Notes under the pieces: model-generated
Database searches by the model: none
What the model was told of the DNA's origin: nothing
What the model saw: only the letters and a program-made list of their open reading frames with translations
Made by a program: the position numbers and the translations under genes
Part shown: positions 58,333 through 64,000 of the stretch, in pieces
How positions within the stretch are numbered: the first letter of the stretch is position 1
How the letters are laid out: every line of letters starts with the position of its first letter
From: an uncultured Pelagibacteraceae bacterium
GTDB taxonomy: Bacteria > Pseudomonadota > Alphaproteobacteria > Pelagibacterales > Pelagibacteraceae
Reading direction: 5' to 3'
Length of the DNA stretch: 64,000 bases
NCBI GenBank assembly: GCA_902598125.1
Contig: CACKAJ010000004.1
Location: 95,697-159,696 of the forward strand

Positions 58333-59041
58333 AAATTATATCCCTAGCTCTGGACTTGTCTAAATAATAATATTTTTCAATTTTTAAATTATCACCAAAT
58401 TCAATTAACAGCGGATTACCTGTTGGTATTTCTAATTCATTTATTTTTGTATCCGAAATGTTAAATAAATATTTACATAAAGCTCTTAGAGAATTTCCAT
58501 GAGCTGAAATTAAAATATTCTTATTTTCTAAAAGATTATTCTTAATTTCATTTTCATAAAAAGGTACCACCCTGTCATATGTATTTTTTAAGGACTCAGT
58601 AAATGGGGTCATTCCAAGAGGTATACTAGCATTCAGAGGACTGAATAAATTTAGGTACTCACTATTTTCCTCCATGGGAGGAGGAGCTATATCCCAGGAT
58701 CTCCTATACTTTTTGAATTGTTCTTCACCAATTTTATTCTTTGTTTCTTCTTTGTTTAAACCCGTTAAAGATCCATAGTGTCTTTCATTAAGTTGCCAAG
58801 CAGTATTGAATTTAAGTTCCAGGCTATTTTTTTTAAGAATAGTTGTAAGAGTTTTAATCGCTCTCTTTAAACACGATGTATAAGAGATATCTATTTTAAT
58901 ATTTAAATCTTTAATAATCTGTCCTGACTTTTCTGCTTCCTGGACTCCTTTATAAGAAAGATCTACATCTACCCAACCAGTAAACCTATTTTCTGCATTC
59001 CAAACACTTTGGCCATGTCTTGTGAGAATTAGTTTAGTCAT
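58322..59041 (-). CDS. gpmA: 2,3-bisphosphoglycerate-dependent phosphoglycerate mutase
   Basis: Interconverts 3- and 2-phosphoglycerate in glycolysis or gluconeogenesis. The 239-residue protein has LTRHGQSVWNAENRFTGWVD (phosphohistidine His9), TSCLKRAIKT, LNERHYGSLTGLNKEE and SAHGNSLRAL (second His). It is monocistronic. Its start lies 40 bp from that of the VanZ-like gene on the other strand. Confidence 0.96.
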   Translation of the reverse strand: MTKLILTRHGQSVWNAENRFTGWVDVDLSYKGVQEAEKSGQIIKDLNIKIDISYTSCLKRAIKTLTTILKKNSLELKFNTAWQLNERHYGSLTGLNKEETKNKIGEEQFKKYRRSWDIAPPPMEENSEYLNLFSPLNASIPLGMTPFTESLKNTYDRVVPFYENEIKNNLLENKNILISAHGNSLRALCKYLFNISDTKINELEIPTGNPLLIEFGDNLKIEKYYYLDKSRARDIIFNQ

Positions 59042-59081
59042 AATAGTTAAATTAGTTATTATGTACTATATTAAATTGATA

Positions 59082-59465
59082 ATGAAAAATACTATATTTA
59101 AATTAGCTGAGTATGTTTACTATTTTTCATTATTGGTTTTACTCATTCTGTATTTATTTCCTGGAAGTTTAATAGGTTATCTCTTATATGGAAACTTAGG
59201 ACAACAACCAAATTTAATATCTAATCCAATAGGTACATCAATTAACCATTTAATTTTTTTTTCTTATATAACTATGTTAGCTATGATAGCAAGATTAAGA
59301 GCTAAAAATATTTTAACTAATTATCGATTTATTTTATTTATTTCCTGCGTATTAGAAATTTTCCACTTAATAATTCCTAATAGGGCTTTTGAATTTTATG
59401 ATTTAATAGCTAATTTTACTGGAGTAGCTATAATTTTATTACTTAATAGATTTATAAAATGGTGA
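59082..59465 (+). CDS. VanZ-like small membrane protein
   Basis: A 127-residue integral membrane protein with about four hydrophobic segments. The spaced pattern matches VanZ-like proteins: INHLIFFSYITMLAM, then LEIFHLIIPNRAFEFYDLIANFTGVAI. Their molecular role is unclear outside glycopeptide resistance, and nothing here implies resistance. The ATG at 59082 is preferred, since upstream in-frame starts (59022, 59061) would add residues overlapping the gpmA promoter side. The end overlaps the nuclease gene by 7 bp. Confidence 0.7.
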   Translation: MKNTIFKLAEYVYYFSLLVLLILYLFPGSLIGYLLYGNLGQQPNLISNPIGTSINHLIFFSYITMLAMIARLRAKNILTNYRFILFISCVLEIFHLIIPNRAFEFYDLIANFTGVAIILLLNRFIKW

Positions 59466-59962
59466 AAATATCTTTAATATTAATCGTAACGTTTTTCTTA
59501 GCCCAAACAGTAAACAGCACAGAAATTTATGGAGTGCCAAAAATAATTGATGGTGATACAGTGCATATTAATAATAAAAAAATAAGACTAGAAGGAATTG
59601 ATGCTCCAGAAATCAAACAACAATGTAAAAAACCATTTTTAAAAATTTCGGCAATAACCGGTTTTGAATTTAATAAAAATTATTCATGTGGTGTCATAGC
59701 GAAAAAAAAATTAATAGATAAAATTGATAATTCAAAAATAAAATGTATCTCGTCATCAAAAGATAGGTACAAAAGATTTTTAGCTACTTGTTTTAAGGAT
59801 AAAATAAATCTTAATAAATGGATGGTAAGGAGCGGTAATGCGGTAGCTTACAAAAGATATTCAAAAGATTATGTGAGAGATGAAGCTTATGCAAAAGAAA
59901 ATAAGCTCGGCGTATGGGAAGGATCTTTTATGATGCCAGAAAAATGGAGAAAGCTTAATTAA
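59459..59962 (+). CDS. Exported thermonuclease-family (SNase) nuclease
   Basis: A 167-residue protein with a signal peptide (MVKISLILIVTFFLAQTVNS) and a staphylococcal-nuclease-type OB-fold. The expected catalytic residues are visible: Arg43 and Glu51 in IRLEGIDAPE, and an Arg in DRYKRFLATC (102-111). VIDGD-like KIIDGDTV provides metal ligands. Four cysteines (56, 77, 96, 111) could form disulfides in the periplasm. It probably degrades extracellular or periplasmic nucleic acid, perhaps for phosphate or nucleotides (inference). Confidence 0.85.
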   Translation: MVKISLILIVTFFLAQTVNSTEIYGVPKIIDGDTVHINNKKIRLEGIDAPEIKQQCKKPFLKISAITGFEFNKNYSCGVIAKKKLIDKIDNSKIKCISSSKDRYKRFLATCFKDKINLNKWMVRSGNAVAYKRYSKDYVRDEAYAKENKLGVWEGSFMMPEKWRKLN

Positions 59963-59982
59963 TTTCTAGTATAAATTAGTAA

Positions 59983-60582
59983 GTGATTCATTTCAAAAAA
60001 ATTATATTAATTTTAATTTTATTTATTCTTAGCGCATGCTCTTCGATTCCAAAAAATACGCAAAATAGTTGTGCAATTTTTGAGGAAAGATATCTTTGGT
60101 ATAAACATACAAAAGCTTCGTATGAAAGATGGGGAGCGCCTATTCATTTACAATTAGCCTTTGTGAAAAAAGAAAGCGATTTTAATTGGTTAGCTAAGCC
60201 GCCACGAAAAAAATTATTTAAAGTTATTCCTTTCAAAAGACCTTCAAGTTCATTTGGTTATTCACAAGCAGTTAAAGGAACATGGGAGCAATATAAACGA
60301 GAAACAAATAGCCCATTAGCAACAAGAGCAAGATTTAAAGACTCCGTTGATTTTATTGGTTGGTATATTAATAAAACTAATAAGATTTTAAAAATTTCTA
60401 AGAAGGATCCATATAAGCAGTATTTAGCTTATTATAAAGGCTGGGGTGATTATAAAAATTATTCAAAAGACAAAAAAGCTATTATCTATGCAAAATCAGT
60501 TAAGGATATGGCAAACAAATATAGAAAACAATTAACACTTTGTAAGAAAAATTTAGATAAAAATAAGTATATTATTTTTTAA
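59983..60582 (+). CDS. Lytic-transglycosylase-like lipoprotein
   Basis: A 199-residue lipoprotein starting at a GTG, with lipobox LSAC (Cys19). The segment HLQLAFVKKESDFNWLAKPP, with a candidate catalytic Glu64, then SSSFGYSQAVKGTWEQYKRET, resembles the SLT/lysozyme-like fold of lytic transglycosylases. The C-terminal YLAYYKGWGDYKNYSKD fits this too. It would cut peptidoglycan from the outer-membrane side. It lies 20 bp after the nuclease gene, and its stop overlaps the convergent RND gene by 11 bp. Confidence 0.75.
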   Translation: MIHFKKIILILILFILSACSSIPKNTQNSCAIFEERYLWYKHTKASYERWGAPIHLQLAFVKKESDFNWLAKPPRKKLFKVIPFKRPSSSFGYSQAVKGTWEQYKRETNSPLATRARFKDSVDFIGWYINKTNKILKISKKDPYKQYLAYYKGWGDYKNYSKDKKAIIYAKSVKDMANKYRKQLTLCKKNLDKNKYIIF

Positions 60583-63500
60583 GTTGCTTATTCAGATCAA
60601 TCTCAACAGCATCAATTCTCTTAGTATTCTTTCCGACGATCGTATAAATAGTGGGAATCACATAAAGCGTAAAGAATGTAGAAAAAAGCATCCCGCCAAA
60701 AATAGTTATTCCTACTGTAAGTCTACTTGCTGCACCTGGGCCTGTTCCCAGAATTAAAGGTAGGACCCCTATGATCGTAGATATACTTGTCATAAGTATA
60801 GGTCTTAATCTTATTGCCGCTGCTTCAAATACAGCTACCTCGATATTTTTTCCTTCCTTTCTTAATTGATTTGCAAACTCAACAATTAGAATTCCATTTT
60901 TTGCGGACAATCCTATGAGTATTATTAAAGCTATTTGGCTATAAACGTTTAACGATGAACCGACCACAAGCAAACCCAATAAACCTCCAAGAATAGCCAT
61001 TGGTACTGTCAACATGATTGTAAATGGATGTTTCCAGCTTTCAAATTGTGCACTCATTGCAAGATAAGCGGTTATTAACGCAAGTGCGAAAATTACGTAC
61101 AATTCAGTATTAGTTTTTTTGTACTCCTCACTTTCACCTTTATAAGCTATTTTGGCTTGGGGAGTGTTTTGCTCGACTACTTCAACTAAAAATTTTAGCG
61201 CTTCGTCAAGTGAATAGTCACCAACTAATCTAGCTGAAATTGTAACTGCTTTTTGTCTATTATATCTTGCAAGAAAGGGTGACTGACCTTCTTCATCGTA
61301 CGCAACTAGGTTTGAAATTGATACAAGCTTATTATTATTTTTCGATCTAACAAAAACTTTACTTATGCTATCAGGTTCTCGCCTATCTTTAATATCTCCT
61401 TGAAGGATAATCGAATATTCTTTTCCGTCTCTTGTAAAGTTAGTAACTCTCCTTGATCCAAAAATAGTTTCAATTGTTTTACCTATATCCTCTGTTGAAA
61501 CTCCAAGGTCGGCAGCTTTTTTTTGATCTATTTTAACATTTAATTGAGGTTTATTAAGATCAAAATCATCTTCTATCGAAGTCAGACCTGGATTTTTTCT
61601 TGCCTCTTTTTTAATTATTTCCTTCCATTCAATTAATTGATTGTAAGTGTTTCCTAAAATAACAAATTGTACAGGGCTCTCAATTCCTCCTGTTCTTATT
61701 CCTTGAGGCATAATTGGAAAAGCTAATACTCCTGGGACTCTTGAAATTTTTCCAAAAGACTCTCTCATTATCTGAACACCATGACGATCTCTTTTTTTCC
61801 AAGGTTCAAGTAGGACAATAATAAAACCACTATTCACTTGTTTTGCGGATTTACCGAAACCAGGTACTCTCATAATCAATTTTCTATATTCGCCTTTACC
61901 AACATTTGGTAATAATAATTCCTCAATCTCTTCTGCCCTTTCTTTTGTAAAATTAAAGCCTGAACCTTGAGGAGCTTTTACAATTACAAAAAATGCTCCC
62001 CTATCTTCAGGGGCAATAAGCTCTTTTTTTGTGAAATTAAAAAAAAATAAAGTTAGAGCTAGTGTAGCTAATAAAAAAATTGTAATGGTGGTTCTTTTTT
62101 TTATCCAACCTAGTAAAGATACTTTATATAGATAAGTTAAATTTTTTAAAAATTTTTCGAATTTAGAAACTATTTGTGACTTATTCATATTTTTTTTAAG
62201 AAACTTACTTGCTAACATTGGACTTAGAGATAAAGCTACAAAACTTGAAATAATAACTGCTGATGCCAGTGTGATCGCAGTTTGCGTAAAAAGCACGCCT
62301 GTAATTCCTTTAATAAAAATTAATGGAATAAATACCGCAACCAAAACAACTGTTGTAGCAATAATTGCAAATGAAACTTGCTTAGCTCCTTTGAACGCTG
62401 CAACAAGAGGGGTATCTCCTAACTCAATTCTCCTTACAATATTTTCTAGCATTACAATTGCATCATCCACAACAATTCCAATTGCTAATACTAAAGCCAT
62501 AAGTGTAAAGAGATTGATCGAAAAATCGAATATATAGATTGCTAAGAATGTAGAAATTAATGAAACTGGTAAAGCTACTAAAGGAACTACTAACGCTCTT
62601 ATATTTCCTAGAAACAAGTAAATAATTATAGTCACTAAAATTAAAGCAATGAAAAGAGTTTTATAAACCTCTTTAATTGCGGCTTTAATATAATTACTTC
62701 TATCGAATGAAACTTCTAAAGTTGTATTAGGTGGTAAGCTAGGTTTGAGTTCTTTAATTTTCTTTTTAATCCCATCAGCAACAGCAATAGTGTTAGCATC
62801 TGATTGTTGGTAAATTCCTATTCCTACTACTTGTTTTCCATTACCTTTAAATAAAGTACGTGTTGACTCTGCACCAAGTTCTACTCTTGCTACATCAGAA
62901 AGTGTGATGATTGATCCATCTGGTGCTCTTTTAAGTGGTAAATTTTTATAATTTTCTAAATTACTATAAGCTTTATTTAATTTAATTGTAAGATCAATAT
63001 CTTTTGACTCTATTCTTCCAGCTGGAAACTCCACGTTTTCTTTTCTTAGTACATTTTCCACTTCCTCGGTGGTTAAGTCTCTTGCAGCAAGTGCGATTGG
63101 GTCTAGCCAAATCCTTAGAGATAACTCCCTTTGACCACCAAGTCTAACACGACCTACTCCATCAACCGTTGAAAATGTATCCGTTAAATACCTGTCTGCA
63201 TAATCAGTTAGCTCTAAGTCAGACATGGTTTCAGAATTAAAAGATAACCACATAGTTGTTCGCATACCTGCACTTTGTTTAAATATTTCTGGTTGCTCAG
63301 CTCCTTCTGGTAAATTATCCAAAACTCTAGATACAGAACTTCTAACATCATTGGTTACATCGTCTAAATCTAAATCAGTTTCAAAAGTTAAAGTAATTCT
63401 TGAGCTTTCATCTTCACTGAAAGAATCAATCGTCTCTAAACCTGGAGTTCCACCAACAAAATCTTCTATTTTTTGTGTGATTTGTGTATCAACTATTTCA

Positions 63501-63667
63501 GCAGAGGCACCTCTATATTCAGTTTGAATTGTAACAACAGGTGGTTGAACATCAGGTAATTCATCTGTTGGAATTTCTTGAAAAGTTACTAAACCGAATA
63601 TTACTAAAACCAAACTCATCACTGAGGCTACAACAGGTCTTTTGATTGAAAGGTCAGTTAAGAACAT
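60572..63667 (-). CDS. RND-family efflux permease (HAE-type)
   Basis: A proton-driven inner-membrane efflux pump of 1031 residues in the AcrB/MexB superfamily. It starts MFLTDLSIKRPVVASVMSLV, has two large periplasmic loops, and carries the TM4 proton-relay pair in GIVVDDAIVMLENIVRR. The C-terminal half contains GLSAKNGILIVEFANQLR and RLRPILMTS. It exports hydrophobic or amphiphilic compounds through an adaptor and outer-membrane channel. The adaptor gene abuts directly upstream. The substrate cannot be told; detergent-like or lipid substrates are as likely as drugs in an ocean bacterium. Confidence 0.92.
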   Translation of the reverse strand: MFLTDLSIKRPVVASVMSLVLVIFGLVTFQEIPTDELPDVQPPVVTIQTEYRGASAEIVDTQITQKIEDFVGGTPGLETIDSFSEDESSRITLTFETDLDLDDVTNDVRSSVSRVLDNLPEGAEQPEIFKQSAGMRTTMWLSFNSETMSDLELTDYADRYLTDTFSTVDGVGRVRLGGQRELSLRIWLDPIALAARDLTTEEVENVLRKENVEFPAGRIESKDIDLTIKLNKAYSNLENYKNLPLKRAPDGSIITLSDVARVELGAESTRTLFKGNGKQVVGIGIYQQSDANTIAVADGIKKKIKELKPSLPPNTTLEVSFDRSNYIKAAIKEVYKTLFIALILVTIIIYLFLGNIRALVVPLVALPVSLISTFLAIYIFDFSINLFTLMALVLAIGIVVDDAIVMLENIVRRIELGDTPLVAAFKGAKQVSFAIIATTVVLVAVFIPLIFIKGITGVLFTQTAITLASAVIISSFVALSLSPMLASKFLKKNMNKSQIVSKFEKFLKNLTYLYKVSLLGWIKKRTTITIFLLATLALTLFFFNFTKKELIAPEDRGAFFVIVKAPQGSGFNFTKERAEEIEELLLPNVGKGEYRKLIMRVPGFGKSAKQVNSGFIIVLLEPWKKRDRHGVQIMRESFGKISRVPGVLAFPIMPQGIRTGGIESPVQFVILGNTYNQLIEWKEIIKKEARKNPGLTSIEDDFDLNKPQLNVKIDQKKAADLGVSTEDIGKTIETIFGSRRVTNFTRDGKEYSIILQGDIKDRREPDSISKVFVRSKNNNKLVSISNLVAYDEEGQSPFLARYNRQKAVTISARLVGDYSLDEALKFLVEVVEQNTPQAKIAYKGESEEYKKTNTELYVIFALALITAYLAMSAQFESWKHPFTIMLTVPMAILGGLLGLLVVGSSLNVYSQIALIILIGLSAKNGILIVEFANQLRKEGKNIEVAVFEAAAIRLRPILMTSISTIIGVLPLILGTGPGAASRLTVGITIFGGMLFSTFFTLYVIPTIYTIVGKNTKRIDAVEIDLNKQLKK

Positions 63668-64000
63668 TTATTTAGTTGATGTAATAATTTTAATTTTACC
63701 TTTATCTCTCACTTTGGAAACACCTTCACTTATCACTATGTCACCTTCATTTAATCCAGATATTACTGAAACTTTACCAAAATTTCTTTTGCCAATTTCA
63801 ATATTCTTTTTTTCAGCGGTATCATCATTAACAGTGTAAACAAATGCTGTAGTTCCTTGAATTGTTACAGCGCTTTCCGGTACACCGATTTGGTTTTTTT
63901 CATCATAGATAATTTTTACAGTCATTAGTTGACCTGGGATAATTTCAAAATTTGAATTATCAACTACTATTCTTGAAAGAATTGATCTAGTAGAAGGATC
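63668..64000 (-). CDS. RND efflux periplasmic adaptor (5' part beyond window)
   Basis: The last 110 or so codons of a membrane-fusion protein, open to the window edge. The visible segment starts DPSTRSILSRIVVDNSNFEIIPGQLMTVKI, the conserved beta-barrel motif of HlyD/AcrA-type adaptors. IGVPESAVTIQG and GLNEGDIVISEGVSKVRDKGKI (membrane-proximal domain) follow. An internal Met at 63925 is not the start because the frame continues upstream with family-like sequence. Its stop directly abuts the ATG of the permease, so the two form one operon. Confidence 0.9.
   Translation of the reverse strand, partial: DPSTRSILSRIVVDNSNFEIIPGQLMTVKIIYDEKNQIGVPESAVTIQGTTAFVYTVNDDTAEKKNIEIGKRNFGKVSVISGLNEGDIVISEGVSKVRDKGKIKIITSTK

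Noticed and set aside
59082..59465. VanZ-like gene as a glycopeptide-resistance determinant
   Set aside because: Only the general VanZ-like membrane pattern is present. No vanHAX genes are nearby, and such proteins are widespread with unknown roles.

Overview
The window is a strongly AT-rich (about 30% G+C by eye, not calculated), very compact stretch of a bacterial chromosome. Gene content and order point to a streamlined alphaproteobacterium, most likely SAR11 (Pelagibacterales). Markers are RegB/RegA and ChvG/ChvI, an Irr-type Fur regulator beside fabA-fabB-fabI, the phoH-ybeY-lnt-metK-nusA-infB-rbfA-rpsO-pnp run, mutM-rpsT-dnaA, and ahcY-tsaE-(AmgK-like)-(MurU-like). I see no tRNA, rRNA, CRISPR, insertion sequence, prophage or other transferred island. 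No gene-free stretch exceeds about 220 bases.

Layout. 1-2513: dnaK (cut by the left edge) and grpE. 2559-7959: rdgB, an LpoA-like periplasmic protein, rsmI, a BON-domain lipoprotein and the malic enzyme maeB. 8028-13682: murJ, trpS, an Nfu scaffold, a Bax-type glucosaminidase and a polysaccharide deacetylase. 13651-19959: a very short tsaB, fur, miaB, phoH, ybeY, lnt, metK. 20015-26497: an intrinsic-terminator-like leader, then nusA-infB-rbfA-rpsO-pnp. 26494-31975: fabA-fabB-fabI facing irr, followed by rubrerythrin, a cysteine-rich Fe-S protein and a DUF3501 protein, with Irr-box-like palindromes at both promoters. 31972-37074: SH3 protein, ThiF/MoeB-type enzyme, dut, coaBC, ubiB, ubiE on the minus strand. 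37086-44475: mutM, rpsT, dnaA, dnaN, gyrB, regB. 44465-49823: a polyamine operon (decarboxylase, homospermidine/deoxyhypusine synthase-like enzyme, agmatinase-like), regA, bioY and an ABC ATPase. 49868-60582: polA, chvI-chvG, ahcY, tsaE, AmgK-like and MurU-like genes, gpmA, and small envelope or secreted proteins. 60572-64000: an RND efflux pump and the start-less part of its adaptor.

How the genes work together. Most are housekeeping: translation, replication, fatty-acid, ubiquinone, CoA and SAM-cycle enzymes, and cell-wall building and recycling. Regulation is concentrated in a few systems: iron/heme (Fur, Irr), redox (RegB/RegA), envelope stress (ChvG/ChvI), and possibly attenuation ahead of nusA. 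The genome is packed tightly. All nine convergent gene pairs overlap or lie within 5 bp, several divergent pairs share or nearly share start regions, and operon genes commonly overlap by 1, 4 or more bases. Several genes usual in these neighbourhoods in other proteobacteria are not here (rimP, truB, trmB, corC, recF, hprK, addAB).

I did not find a clearly new multi-gene system. The strongest leads are the Irr-controlled rubrerythrin/Fe-S/DUF3501 module, the miniature TsaB, the terminator hairpin retained before nusA although rimP is missing, the switch-like repeats between the decarboxylase gene and regA, and the 16-bp perfect palindrome between grpE and rdgB.
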